Below, one piece after another: positions 12,275 through 25,590 of a stretch of 64,000 nucleotides of DNA. A program made the position numbers and the translations under genes. This DNA comes from Symsagittifera roscoffensis (Eukaryota; Xenacoelomorpha; Acoela; Convolutidae). Positions within the stretch are counted from its first letter, which is position 1, and each line of letters starts with the position of its first letter. Where the stretch lies: positions 72,551,345 through 72,615,344 of the forward strand of contig NC_087065.1 of assembly GCF_963678635.1 (NCBI RefSeq), read 5' to 3'. The notes under the pieces were generated by a model. That model was not told the origin of the DNA. It made no database searches and worked only from the letters and a program-made list of their open reading frames with translations.

Positions 12275-13285
12275 GTGAAGGATGCCTATCCCATACCTAG
12301 GATTGATGAGAGCCTCTCGAAGTTAGGTGATGCAAAATTTTTTACGACTCTTGATTTAGGCTCGGCTTTTTGGCAGGTACCACTCAGGAAGCGGGACAGG
12401 GACAAGACAGGGTTTGCTTGCGAGTTGGGTCTGTTTCAATGGATGCCGTTTGGACTTTGCAATGCCACAGCCACGTTTCAGCGGTTGATGGCACACGCGC
12501 TGATAGGCGTGACGAAGAAGTATGGCAATCTGGTAATGTGCTATGTGGATGACGTGGTAATAGCGACACCCACACTAGAGGACCACATTGAAAGACTTGA
12601 CGAAATATTTGCGTGTATGAAGAGGTCGGGGCTGAAGTGCAAACCATCAAAGTGTGAGATACTCAAGGACTCGATAAAATACTTGGGGAGGATGGTGGAC
12701 AAACACGGCATCAGACCAGATCCAGACGCAGTAGAGGCAGTTCTAACTTGGAAATCGCCGAAAACCGAACACCAATTGATGAGCTTTCTGGGTTTTGCAA
12801 ATTACTATAGGGAATTCGTCAAAGGCTATGCGGACAAGGTTTATCCGATGCAACAGTTAATGAGGCACAAGGGTAAGAAGTTCACGTGGAATAACGCAGC
12901 AGAAGAGTCATTCCAGAGAATAAAGAAAGAGTTGTGCGAGGCACCAGTACTAGGGATGCCAACAGAGAAGGGGATGTACGTACTGGATACGGACGCGTCG
13001 GTAGTAGCGATATCTGGAATTCTCCACCAAGAACAAGAGTGGAACGGGAAGACAGTCTTGAGACCGATAGCGTACGGGAGCAAAGTCCTAAGTGACACGG
13101 AAATGAAGTACGGAGCACCGAAAGCAGAGATTTTCGCGGTGGTTACCTTTGTCGAGAAATATAGGGCATACCTAGGCAGTGAGCCATTCAAGTTGCGAGT
13201 CGACAACCGGGCACTAAGCTGGCTGAAGACATACTCAATGGACCAAAGTTACATTTGGAGGTGGATAGTTCGCCTGGACGGATAA
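12275..13285 (+). pseudogene. E1 unit 1: reverse transcriptase and RNase H
   Basis: It encodes the RT palm with the intact catalytic YVDD motif, the LGF.NYYR motif, and RNase H with VLDTDAS, the KAE.FAVV helix and RVDNRALSWL. It ends at a TAA (13283-13285) shared by all three units, at the position where E2 encodes Tyr inside GYHM. The RT would make cDNA from element RNA and RNase H would degrade the template, but this copy is separated from both upstream and downstream parts by stops. An Ile replaces Met in the RNase H helix only in this unit. Confidence 0.85.
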
Positions 13286-13288
13286 AAT

Positions 13289-14425
13289 ATGATAATTGAG
13301 CACAGAACACGAGACAAACATCAAAATGCTGACAGCTTGAGCAAGAAGACGGAGTTCTACGAGAGACAAGAACAGAGGGAGGCAGATAGACCTGAGATCA
13401 AAGATGGCTTCTCCTTCATGGACAAGGAAACGTATGACAGTCTTCCTCTCACGAGATGGCTGGACAAATCATGCAAAACAATAGAAGATCACCCCGAGTT
13501 ACCAAAGGAAACTACAAAAACAACAATCTTGAGAAAGAACCGAGGGATGCCGATAGGAATAATGCTCAAGTCAAAGATCGTGAGGGAGACGCTCAAAGCA
13601 AAAGGCTACGATCTCAACCAGGTAGAGACGGGAGAAGCACAAATAGACGAAGACTTAAAGGGGTTACTCGAGAGACTAGCAGATGATAAGCCCGTGATTC
13701 AAGAGAACTGTAAAGAGGAACCTGAGGTCACAATACTGCGAAAGACCGGGACAGCCAGTGATAGAAATACCTCGAAGGTGACTAACCTTGACGGGAAGGA
13801 AGTGGTGCAGTCACTGGTTGAAAAGATCCCAGCTGAATTACTTGAACAGACTAGAGTCAGGAGAAAGAGAGTGGAATTCAAGGAAGAAGCTGAATACCTG
13901 GGACCAGGTCAAGAGTCCGGGGAGCGGTCCACGTCCACAGAAGAAGAAAACACAGAAGAAGAAAACACTGAAGGAGAAAATTTGTCCGGGGATTGTGAAA
14001 TGTGGGATGAGGACTCGGAAACGAGCAGTGACGATCAAGATAGTCTCTGCATGATATTAGCAGAAGAAAAGATTAGACACCACGACAGGGAACTACAAAC
14101 AGATCCGTCCTCAGGAACCTTCAACATGGACGTGCAGGAGATACGAGGTGGTGAAGAACTTGAAAGGATCGCAGTTTCGAGGAAGCCATTCAGGGAGCTA
14201 TCATGCAATTCAAATGTGAGAACAAATCTGGTGCCGGAAGACGACATGAAGGTGGTAAGGAGGATAGTATGCGTGAAGCTGAATGACGACGTCCACAACC
14301 CTGGGGAGATGAATGGGCAGATCATGGCGCTGAAGGAACATGTCAAAGCGAGATATAGGCTGTCGGACCTGATAAGAGCCCAGAAGAATGACAAGATGAC
14401 AAGCAATCTCTCCAAAGGGATCTGA
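13289..14425 (+). pseudogene. E1 unit 1: end of RNase H and long acidic linker
   Basis: It begins with the last RNase H motif (HQNADSLSKK) and then runs for about 350 residues without a recognised domain. The linker is rich in Glu, Asp and Lys, with EEENTEEENTEGEN and LSGD near its middle. A shared TGA at 14423-14425 ends it; E2 reads through the same point. Such a long segment between RNase H and integrase is unusual for Ty3/gypsy elements. Confidence 0.7.
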
Positions 14426-15286
14426 ACGGGGTCCAAGGCAAAAGGGGAGCTTGAAGAAGACAGCTACAAGATCCTGAGCCAGTTCTACAAAGAGAGGAAA
14501 GAGTTACTCTATCACAGGGCTGATGGGGCTGTAGCATGCAAGAGAAAAGAAGAATACAAGATACTACACAAGCACAACCTCATCATACTACCACAATTAT
14601 GTCAGACAGAGGTGCTGTTCAGATCACATGATCAAATGGGGCACCAGGGGATAGACAAAGTGCAACAAAGAATACTTCACAGGTTCGATTGGCCAGGATT
14701 GAGGAAAGCCTGTGAGAGGTGGGTGAATGCATGCCTGGCATGTTTGCAAGTGAAAGACCCAAGGAAGATGAAATTCCCACTCAAGTCGGTGGAAAGCTCG
14801 GAATTTAATGAAGTGGTGCAGATAGACCATCAGAAGATCTGTATGGCGGAGTCAGGGTATAACCAGATACTGGTTATAATTGATCACTTCACAAAGCTAG
14901 CAGAGGCGGTGCCGTGTCAAACAGCTTCAGCAGAGGAGACTTGTGACCACTTGATAACCCATTGGATATCAAGGTATGGTTGTCCAATGACTTTTCAGTC
15001 AGACAACGGCAAAGCCTTTGTGGGGGACTTGACTAAGGAATTAATGAAAAGGTCACACATAGCTCAAGCACACTCGACGACTTACCATCCTCAGACCAAC
15101 GGGCTGGTAGAAAGACAGAATAGAACGTTGGTGAACATGCTGAGGGTATACTGCTCTAGATACATGACGGACTGGGACAAGTATCTGCCGCAAGTCGTAG
15201 GGGCATACAACAGTACTCAACACTCAACGACGGGAATCAGTCCATTCATGATGTTGACAGGCAAAGAGAGAGAGCGATGCCTCTGA
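14426..15286 (+). pseudogene. E1 unit 1: integrase
   Basis: The frame is open immediately after the linker stop. It carries the zinc-binding HHCC module (HDQMGH then CLACLQ) and the D,D35E catalytic core: Asp in QIDHQK, Asp in FQSDNG and Glu in GLVERQN. The enzyme would join element cDNA to chromosomal DNA. Near 15270 a GA-dinucleotide expansion (AAAGAGAGAGAGCG) adds two bases relative to E2 and shifts the frame, ending it at 15286. The GPY/F module continues in another frame. Confidence 0.85.
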
Positions 15287-15651
15287 CGTTCTTTTACCCA
15301 GAGTATGAAGGGAAGAGGACGTCGCCTCAAGCTTACGTGAAAGAAGCGATCAGGAGACAGCAGGAAATAAACGAGTTATGCAGGAGGAACACTGCGCAGG
15401 CACAAATGAGACAGCGCAAGAAATATGATGAAAAAATATTACAGGCGAAGCCATATGAAGTGGGCCAGTATGTGTGGGTTTTCCAGAATGTGATACCGCC
15501 CAAAGGGACGAAGAAACTACTCAAGAAATGGAGAGGACCATTCATGATAACTGAAGTACACCAACAAGGACGGTTCTACCGCTTGAGTACTGGGCGAGCA
15601 GCACATTATAAGAACCTGAAGCCTCATGTCCCATCCCCAGAGGACTGGTGA
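15277..15651 (+). pseudogene. E1 unit 1: integrase C-terminal GPY/F module
   Basis: This is the frame-shifted continuation of integrase, beginning at LTFFYPEYEG. It contains KKWRGPFMITEVHQQ and FYRLSTGRAAHYKNLKPH, the GPY/F-type integrase C-terminal module found in Ty3/gypsy and gammaretroviral integrases. It ends at TGA (15649-15651) where E2 has Cys in the sequence DWC. The lesion is shared by all three units. Confidence 0.75.
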
Positions 15652-15663
15652 ATACCAAAGGAC

Positions 15664-16278
15664 ATGGAGGGACTAGAGTACCTACTGGTGGAACCAGCAT
15701 GTGAATTGAACGAGAAAGGCACCAGAGATAAGAATGATGGCAATGAGAACTTGAGTCTGGATGACAATGAAAAAATAGACGCGGACTCTGAAGCGGAATC
15801 TTTTGTGGAAGAATATTGGAACGATCCGGAGCAAGGTGAGGTGCCGAAGTGGACAGAACAAGACTTGTCAATACCAGAGGGGACAAGGAGTGGCAATCGC
15901 AAACGCACAGGCATGAGGTACAACAGGTACGGGGACGATTTCCTGATCGACAAGATACAGCCCGATAACCTAAGCAAAGAACTAATAAGTGTGGGCAAGC
16001 TGGCGGCAGATGGTGAATGGCAGATCATCGACGATAATGAACACTACCCACAAGAAGACTACTCGACGCCGGAGCGGGAGACGGATTTAGAACAGAGCGA
16101 GATAGAGAGGAGGGAGAATACGAACCTGAGGATATTAGAATGGATGCGCGATGTCAAGAACGGAAGTGAGGAAGGACAGAGCATACAGCAAGTTGACATA
16201 TCAGCGGGGAAGTACATGAAAACGGAGGATCCTCTTTTCGGCTGGACGGCAACATTAGTTATATTATCTAATTCTTGA
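15664..16278 (+). pseudogene. E1 unit 1: pol tail, truncated by the tandem junction
   Basis: It encodes the acidic tail that in unit 3 leads into the macro-like domain. It is cut after FGWTAT by the tandem junction at 16254-16256 and ends in seven foreign residues read from duplicated flanking DNA. The macro-like domain is therefore missing from units 1 and 2. Tyr replaces Asp near 15815 only in this unit. Confidence 0.8.
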
Positions 16279-17843
16279 GTTGCTTACCAATTTAATTACT
16301 CCTTGTACTCGAGTGCATCAACATGTGAGTCCCTAATCTAATTTTCTCGAGTGTGTTTTATGATTGTTATGTTGAGGTAAGGCGAGTTTTAGGTTGATCC
16401 ATCTGAAATGGATCAAAGTTTCACTGTCCAATAAAAAGTAACTTAACGGATTGTTCCGACCCTGTTTTTAACGGCGTTCATGTATTTTGGGTATTTTGAG
16501 ATCTAAGTATGGGAACGTTCTTATTTTCTAGAGTGGGGGAGATATTTTGGTAGTAGCCTTTAAGCTGTAACGGGTTCTGGTCTCATGTCGCAAGCGAACC
16601 GAATTGGCTCCGACCGTTCTTGAGGTAGAAAAACACAAGGGATAGTGTCCCTGACTCTTGAGCCAATGGTTATAGGGCCTATTTTTCTTAAGCCTCATAT
16701 GTGACTGAAGTAGGCGACTGTTACATAGTGTTTTTACGACATCATGACTACGGAGTCGAACCCACTTGACACAGCTCCTGGCTGCATGCCCAATCTAGAG
16801 TACCGGTGGTACGGTTCAGCGGGAACGTGTAAACCTTCCGGTTGTACCGTGATAGCTTCTTAAGAAAACTTGAGAAAACTTCCTGGTACGCTCTCCGAAC
16901 GAGGCCTAGCTAACCGAGTAAAGGGGGGTAACTAGGGAAACAAAAACAAGAAAAAAGTTTAGAAAAAGGAACAGAAACCAGAAAACGAAAAGACAGTGAC
17001 TTTGATACCGGATCATTTGGATCAAACCTTTATATTAATTAAATAGTATACCCATACTGTTTTATAAGACCGATCGTTTCGATCAATATAGCAATTTAAA
17101 CCAGTGACTTCAATAAGGTGCCCGAGTGGGGGGCGTTGTTGAGGGTTTTCAGATAGATTGCAACCAAGCCGGACAACTAGGAGACTTGACTGGAAGAGGT
17201 GACCAGTCGAGTGGGAATGTGGTTCACAAAGATCGAACCGGACCACTAGGAGACTTGACTGGAAAGGGTGACCAGCCGAGTGGGAAAGTGGTTCACAAGG
17301 ATCGAACCGGACCACTAGGAGACTTGACTGGAAGAGGTGACCAGCCAAGTGGGAAAGTGGTGCTGCTGTCAAGTGCAGAACAGAGACAACCAGCACAGGA
17401 TCACCACAGGAGGACGCACAGGGGTGTTCTCAAGTTGGGCTACGGGTATCGTTAGAATCCACATTACATTATAGGAGATAAGTGTAAAATTGGATAAGCG
17501 GAGTCCCATTGTTTTGAGGAAGTTTTTGCACAAGCAGGCCTGGAAACAGGTCTACGGTTTTCTCTCGAGAGGTTTAGCACCCGGCGCTTAAGGGATTTTT
17601 CGGCTTAAGAGGGGGGCTAAAGAGGGGGGAGGTTAGAAGGGGGGCTGGTTAAGTTAGAGGTTAGCGGTTACAAATTGTAAAAAGGGGGGACACATTAGAG
17701 TAACTAATTGTTCGGCATCGTCGAGTTAGTTACATTAGATATTTGCACGCGTTGGTTATAGGAATGAACGAAACATTAAGTGGCGCACAATACCAGAAAC
17801 TGCTGAAGGGTCGACAAAAAATGGAAACTGCAACACTGTAAAA

Positions 17844-18344
17844 ATGGTTACAGGAAAGCCATTTGGCATAACAAAGATTGGGGCAAGAATAATGTCAATA
17901 ATCACTGTGGGCGGCCACGAAGTAACGAGAAACTTAAACGAACCAAGTGACCAGACAATAATGCACATTGATGTGTACGCAGATTACTTGAGTTGTATAA
18001 GCCCACAAACGACTTCTAGAGCGTTGAGAGCACTACTCACGAGAGGGGGTAGCAAGTCGGTACGTGTTGATAACAGGTACACAGAAGCTTATGGTCCACA
18101 TGAAGTGATGCTAAATATAGATGGAATCAACATCTATACCAAAACAATGATAACATGTGATGAAGACCTAATTGGGCGGGAAATCTACGTGGGAAGAGAA
18201 GAGTTGAAAGTGAGATCGATCGGACACTGCGCCATGCTTGAAGAAGATGCGATGCACATCGGGACAGAGGCAGATGTGACAGGACACCTGTTAGACATAA
18301 GTGGCAAAAAGACTCAGTTACGTTGGTTACTCGATACGGGATAA
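17844..18344 (+). pseudogene. E1 unit 2: pre-protease segment, stopped at DTG
   Basis: This is the copy of 10601-11101 shifted by 7,243 bp. It has the same TAA after DTG. Trp replaces Gly just before LLDTG; unit 3 shares this change, while E2 keeps Gly as in unit 1. Confidence 0.8.
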
Positions 18345-18347
18345 GTC

Positions 18348-20528
18348 TTGAGTGTCATACCAATCGAAACTTGGGAACGAATGGGCTTCAACAAAGATGA
18401 TTTGATAGATTCGAGAATACGGTTGTCAGCTGCAAACAAAGGGGCCCTGCGGGTGTTGGGCAGAACGCCGATAATGGCCCTCAATCTGGGGGAACGTAAC
18501 CTGTGGATGAGCTTTCTTGTGGTAGAAAACCTAGATGAGTCTGACCAATTTATTTTAGGCAGAGACTTCATCAGGAACTTTGATGTAGCGATTGATCTAA
18601 ACAACGCAATGTTCAGGATACGGAACCCGGATAGGAGGTACGCAATCAAACCGGTAAATTTAATAATGGCAAATGAAACCAAAGCACCGGTATTCTTGAG
18701 TAGGAGGGTGAGGCTAAAGGCGAACGAGGCGGCGATTGTAAGCTTACGAATGAAAAATTACAATGAACTAAGTGACAACAAGCAGGTATGCGTAGTCCCA
18801 AACCCAAATAGTCAAAGTGCTGCTGTTTTAGGAAGATCCTTCTCGATTACGAAGAGCGGCCTCTGCGTGAGTGTCTTGCTGAATACCCTTGACATGCCAA
18901 TCACGATACAGAGGGGGAGGAAACTGGGATATTCTTTACCTGTTAAAACTCGATATGAAATGACTGAAAACCATAAACAAAAAGAAGTTGTTGATTGTCC
19001 CAATCATAGGGACAAAATTTGTATGTTGAGACGATTGAATAAAATAAAAGATTCATCAGGTCTTGTGAAGTCACTTAAGTCAGAGACGGACGATGGACTA
19101 TCGAGCTGTTCGAATTTCCCGGAACGGCCGACATTAGACGAAATACAGGGTGATAAACCGGTTCTACCGGATATTGAACACTTAAGAGGCAAGTTCACGG
19201 ACGAACAGCTCGAAGCCATCAAGGACGTACTAGAACGGAACGAAGAAGTTTTTTCAAGACATAAGGCAGACATCGGGTGTTGCAATTTTGTTGAGCATGA
19301 AATAGAACTTGAGGAAAACGCAATCTCGCACAGGGAGGGGGCGAGGCGCATGACCCCACACAAATTGGATGCGTGTAGAAAGGAGATTGAAACTGTACTA
19401 GAGTATGACATGATAGAACCATCCAAATCACCGTGGGCGTGTGGAGTAGTGATGGCCAAAAAGAAAGGCGACCAGTTGAGGTTTTGTTGTGACTTTCGAT
19501 ACCTGAACTCCGTCACGGTGAAGGATGCCTATCCCATACCTAGGATTGATGAGAGCCTCTCGAAGTTAGGTGATGCAAAATTTTTTACGACTCTTGATTT
19601 AGGCTCGGCTTTTTGGCAGGTACCACTCAGGAAGCGGGACAGGGACAAGACAGGGTTTGCTTGCGAGTTGGGTCTGTTTCAATGGATGCCGTTTGGACTT
19701 TGCAATGCCACAGCCACGTTTCAGCGGTTGATGGCACACGCGCTGATAGGCGTGACGAAGAAGTATGGCAATCTGGTAATGTGCTATGTGGATGACGTGG
19801 TAATAGTGACACCCACACTAGAGGACCACATTGAAAGACTTGACGAAATATTTGCGTGTATGAAGAGGTCGGGGCTGAAGTGCAAACCATCAAAGTGTGA
19901 GATACTCAAGGACTCGATAAAATACTTGGGGAGGATGGTGGACAAACACGGCATCAGACCAGATCCAGACGCAGTAGAGGCAGTTCTAACTTGGAAATCG
20001 CCGAAAACCGAACACCAATTGATGAGCTTTCTGGGTTTTGCAAATTACTATAGGGAATTCGTCAAAGGCTATGCGGACAAGGTTTATCCGATGCAACAGT
20101 TAATGAGGCACAAGGGCAAGAAGTTCACGTGGAATAACGCAGCAGAAGAGTCATTCCAGAGAATAAAGAAAGAGTTGTGCGAGGCACCAGTACTAGGGAT
20201 GCCAACAGAGAAGGGGATGTACGTACTGGATACGGACGCGTCGGTAGTAGCGATATCTGGAATTCTCCACCAAGAACAAGAGTGGAACGGGAAGACAGTC
20301 TTGAGACCGATAGCGTACGGGAGCAAAGTCCTAAGTGACACGGAAATGAAGTACGGAGCACCGAAAGCAGAGATGTTCGCGGTGGTTACCTTTGTCGAGA
20401 AATATAGGGCATACCTAGGCAGTGAGCCATTCAAGTTGCGAGTCGACAACCGGGCACTAAGCTGGCTGAAGACATACTCAATGGACCAAAGTTACATTTG
20501 GAGGTGGATAGTTCGCCTGGACGGATAA
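18348..20528 (+). pseudogene. E1 unit 2: protease C-half, RT and RNase H in one frame
   Basis: This frame of 726 codons lacks the private stop of unit 1 and so joins protease C-terminal half, RT and RNase H. YVDD lies at about residues 480-483 and RNase H spans about 570-726. Arg is kept in GARRMTP where units 1 and 3 have Cys. Val follows VVI where unit 1 has Ala. It ends at the shared TAA inside the RNase H/linker boundary. Confidence 0.85.
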
Positions 20529-20531
20529 AAT

Positions 20532-21668
20532 ATGATAATTGAGCACAGAACACGAGACAAACATCAAAATGCTGACAGCTTGAGCAAGAAGACGGAGTTC
20601 TACGAGAGACAAGAACAGAGGGAGGCAGATAGACCTGAGATCAAAGATGGCTTCTCCTTCATGGACAAGGAAACGTATGACAGTCTTCCTCTCACGAGAT
20701 GGCTGGACAAATCATGCAAAACAATAGAAGATCACCCCGAGTTACCAAAGGAAACTACAAAAACAACAATCTTGAGAAAGAACCGAGGGATGCCGATAGG
20801 AATAATGCTCAAGTCAAAGATCGTGAGGGAGACGCTCAAAGCAAAAGGCTACGATCTCAACCAGGTAGAGACGGGGGAAGCACAAATAGACGAAGACTTA
20901 AAGGGGTTACTCGAGAGACTAGCAGATGATAAGCCCGTGATTCAAGAGAACTGTAAAGAGGAACCTGAGGTCACAATACTGCGAAAGAGCGGGACAGCCA
21001 GTGATAGAAATACCTCGAAGGTGACTAACCTTGACGGGAAGGAAGTGGTGCAGTCACTGGTTGAAAAGATCCCAGCTGAATTACTTGAACAGACTAGAGT
21101 CAGGAGAAAGAGAGTGGAATTCAAGGAAGAAGCTGAATACCTGGGACCAGGTCAAGAGTCCGGGGAGCGGTCCACGTCCACAGAAGAAGAAAACACAGAA
21201 GAAGAAAACACTGAAGGAGAAATATTGTCCGGGGATTGTGAAATGTGGGATGAGGACTCGGAAACGAGCAGTGACGATCAAGATAGTCTCTGCATGATAT
21301 TAGCAGAAGAAAAGATTAGACACCACGACAGGGAACTACAAACAGATCCGTCCTCAGGAACCTTCAACATGGACGTGCAGGAGATACGAGGTGGTGAAGA
21401 ACTTGAAAGGATCGCAGTTTCGAGGAAGCCATTCAGGGAGCTATCATGCAATTCAAATGTGAGAACAAATCTGGTGCCGGAAGACGACATGAAGGTGGTA
21501 AGGAGGATAGTATGCGTGAAGCTGAATGACGACGTCCACAACCCTGGGGAGATGAATGGGCAGATCATGGCGCTGAAGGAACATGTCAAAGCGAGATATA
21601 GGCTGTCGGACCTGATAAGAGCCCAGAAGAATGACAAGATGACAAGCAATCTCTCCAAAGGGATCTGA
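20532..21668 (+). pseudogene. E1 unit 2: RNase H end and acidic linker
   Basis: Copy of 13289-14425 with the same terminal TGA. It carries Ser for Thr near 20990 and EIL for ENL near 21223, both shared with unit 3. Confidence 0.7.
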
Positions 21669-22529
21669 ACGGGGTCCAAGGCAAAAGGGGAGCTTGAAGA
21701 AGACAGCTACAAGATCCTGAGCCAGTTCTACAAAGAGAGGAAAGAGTTACTCTATCACACGGCTGATGGGGCTGTAGCATGCAAGAGAAAAGAAGAATAC
21801 AAGATACTACACAAGCACAACCTCATCATACTACCACAATTATGTCAGACAGAGGTGCTGTTCAGATCACATGATCAAATGGGGCACCAGGGGATAGACA
21901 AAGTGCAACAAAGAATACTTCACAGGTTCGATTGGCCAGGATTGAGGAAAGCCTGTGAGAGGTGGGTGAATGCATGCCTGGCATGTTTGCAAGTGAAAGA
22001 CCCAAGGAAGATGAAATTCCCACTCAAGTCGGTGGAAAGCTCGGAATTTAATGAAGTGGTGCAGATAGACCATCAGAAGATCTGTATGGCGGAGTCAGGG
22101 TATAACCAGATACTGGTTATAATTGATCACTTCACAAAGCTAGCAGAGGCGGTGCCGTGTCAAACAGCTTCAGCAGAGGAGACTTGTGACCACTTGATAA
22201 CCCATTGGATATCAAGGTATGGTTGTCCAATGACTTTTCAGTCAGACAACGGCAAAGCCTTTGTGGGGGACTTGACTAAGGAATTAATGAAAAGGTCACA
22301 CATAGCTCAAGCACACTCGACGACTTACCATCCTCAGACCAACGGGCTGGTAGAAAGACAGAATAGAACGTTGGTGAACATGCTGAGGGTATACTGCTCT
22401 AGATACATGACGGACTGGGACAAGTATCTGCCGCAAGTCGTAGGGGCATACAACAGTACTCAACACTCAACGACGGGAATCAGTCCATTCATGATGTTGA
22501 CAGGCAAAGAGAGAGAGCGATGCCTCTGA
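21669..22529 (+). pseudogene. E1 unit 2: integrase
   Basis: Copy of 14426-15286 with HHCC, D,D35E and the same GA-repeat frameshift near its end. Confidence 0.85.
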
Positions 22530-22894
22530 CGTTCTTTTACCCAGAGTATGAAGGGAAGAGGACGTCGCCTCAAGCTTACGTGAAAGAAGCGATCAGGAGA
22601 CAGCAGGAAATAAACGAGTTATGCAGGAGGAACACTGCGCAGGCACAAATGAGACAGCGCAAGAAATATGATGAAAAAATATTACAGGCGAAGCCATATG
22701 AAGTGGGCCAGTATGTGTGGGTTTTCCAGAATGTGATACCGCCCAAAGGGACGAAGAAACTACTCAAGAAATGGAGAGGACCATTCATGATAACTGAAGT
22801 ACACCAACAAGGACGGTTCTACCGCTTGAGTACTGGGCGAGCAGCACATTATAAGAACCTGAAGCCTCATGTCCCATCCCCAGAGGACTGGTGA
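22520..22894 (+). pseudogene. E1 unit 2: GPY/F module
   Basis: Copy of 15277-15651 with the same TGA in place of Cys after the DW pair. Confidence 0.75.
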
Positions 22895-22906
22895 ATACCA
22901 AAGGAC

Positions 22907-23521
22907 ATGGAGGGACTAGAGTACCTACTGGTGGAACCAGCATGTGAATTGAACGAGAAAGGCACCAGAGATAAGAATGATGGCAATGAGAACTTGAGTC
23001 TGGATGACAATGAAAAAATAGACGCGGACTCTGAAGCGGAATCTTTTGTGGAAGAAGATTGGAACGATCCGGAGCAAGGTGAGGTGCCGAAGTGGACAGA
23101 ACAAGACTTGTCAATACCAGAGGGGACAAGGAGTGGCAATCGCAAACGCACAGGCATGAGGTACAACAGGTACGGGGACGATTTCCTGATCGACAAGATA
23201 CAGCCCGATAACCTAAGCAAAGAACTAATAAGTGTGGGCAAGCTGGCGGCAGATGGTGAATGGCAGATCATCGACGATAATGAACACTACCCACAAGAAG
23301 ACTACTCGACGCCGGAGCGGGAGACGGATTTAGAACAGAGCGAGATAGAGAGGAGGGAGAATACGAACCTGAGGATATTAGAATGGATGCGCGATGTCAA
23401 GAACGGAAGTGAGGAAGGACAGAGCATACAGCAAGTTGACATATCAGCGGGGAAGTACATGAAAACGGAGGATCCTCTTTTCGGCTGGACGGCAACATTA
23501 GTTATATTATCTAATTCTTGA
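22907..23521 (+). pseudogene. E1 unit 2: pol tail truncated at tandem junction
   Basis: Copy of 15664-16278, cut at the second tandem junction (23497-23499) before the macro-like domain. Confidence 0.8.
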
Positions 23522-25086
23522 GTTGCTTACCAATTTAATTACTCCTTGTACTCGAGTGCATCAACATGTGAGTCCCTAATCTAATTTTCTCGAGTGTGTT
23601 TTATGATTGTTATGTTGAGGTAAGGCGAGTTTTAGGTTGATCCATCTGAAATGGATCAAAGTTTCACTGTCCAATAAAAAGTAACTTAACGGATTGTTCC
23701 GACCCTGTTTTTAACGGCGTTCATGTATTTTGGGTATTTTGAGATCTAAGTATGGGAACGTTCTTATTTTCTAGAGTGGGGGAGATATTTTGGTAGTAGC
23801 CTTTAAGCTGTAACGGGTTCTGGTCTCATGTCGCAAGCGAACCGAATTGGCTCCGACCGTTCTTGAGGTAGAAAAACACAAGGGATAGTGTCCCTGACTC
23901 TTGAGCCAATGGTTATAGGGCCTATTTTTCTTAAGCCTCATATGTGACTGAAGTAGGCGACTGTTACATAGTGTTTTTACGACATCATGACTACGGAGTC
24001 GAACCCACTTGACACAGCTCCTGGCTGCATGCCCATTCTAGAGTACCGGTGGTACGGTTCAGCGGGAACGTGTAAACCTTCCGGTTGTACCGTGATAGCT
24101 TCTTAAGAAAACTTGAGAAAACTTCCTGGTACGCTCTCCGAACGAGGCCTAGCTAACCGAGTAAAGGGGGGTAACTAGGGAAACAAAAACAAGAAAAAAG
24201 TATAGAAAAAGGAACAGAAACCAGAAAACGAAAAGACAGTGACTTTGATACCGGATCATTTGGATCAAACCTTTATATTAATTAAATAGTATACCCATAC
24301 TGTTTTATAAGACCGATCGTTTCGATCAATATAGCAATTTAAACCAGTGACTTCAATAAGGTGCCCGAGTGGGGGGCGTTGTTGAGGGTTTTCAGATAGA
24401 TTGCAACCAAGCCGGACAACTAGGAGACTTGACTGGAAGAGGTGACCAGTCGAGTGGGAATGTGGTTCACAAAGATCGAACCGGACCACTAGGAGACTTG
24501 ACTGGAAAGGGTGACCAGCCGAGTGGGAAAGTGGTTCACAAGGATCGAACCGGACCACTAGGAGACTTGACTGGAAGAGGTGACCAGCCAAGTGGGAAAG
24601 TGGTGCTGCTGTCAAGTGCAGAACAGAGACAACCAGCACAGGATCACCACAGGAGGACGCACAGGGGTGTTCTCAAGTTGGGCTACGGGTATCGTTAGAA
24701 TCCACATTACATTATAGGAGATAAGTGTAAAATTGGATAAGCGGAGTCCCATTGTTTTGAGGAAGTTTTTGCACAAGCAGGCCTGGAAACAGGTCTACGG
24801 TTTTCTCTCGAGAGGTTTAGCACCCGGCGCTTAAGGGATTTTTCGGCTTAAGAGGGGGGCTAAAGAGGGGGGAGGTTAGAAGGGGGGCTGGTTAAGTTAG
24901 AGGTTAGCGGTTACAAATTGTAAAAAGGGGGGACACATTAGAGTAACTAATTGTTCGGCATCGTCGAGTTAGTTACATTAGATATTTGCACGCGTTGGTT
25001 ATAGGAATGAACGAAACATTAAGTGGCGCACAATACCAGAAACTGCTGAAGGGTCGACAAAAAATGGAAACTGCAACACTGTAAAA

Positions 25087-25587
25087 ATGGTTACAGGAAA
25101 GCCATTTGGCATAACAAAGATTGGGGCAAGAATAATGTCAATAATCACTGTGGGCGGCCACGAAGTAACGAGAAACTTAAACGAACCAAGTGACCAGACA
25201 ATAATGCACATTGATGTGTACGCAGATTACTTGAGTTGTATAAGCCCACAAACGACTTCTAGAGCGTTGAGAGCACTACTCACGAGAGGGGGTAGCAAGT
25301 CGGTACGTGTTGATAACAGGTACACAGAAGCTTATGGTCCACATGAAGTGATGCTAAATATAGATGGAATCAACATCTATACCAAAACAATGATAACATG
25401 TGATGAAGACCTAATTGGGCGGGAAATCTACGTGGGAAGAGAAGAGTTGAAAGTGAGATCGATCGGACACTGCGCCATGCTTGAAGAAGATGCGATGCAC
25501 ATCGGGACAGAGGCAGATGTGACAGGACACCTGTTAGACATAAGTGGCAAAAAGACTCAGTTACGTTGGTTACTCGATACGGGATAA
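25087..25587 (+). pseudogene. E1 unit 3: pre-protease segment, stopped at DTG
   Basis: Copy of 10601-11101 shifted by 14,486 bp. It has the shared TAA after DTG and the Gly-to-Trp change also seen in unit 2. Confidence 0.8.
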
Positions 25588-25590
25588 GTC

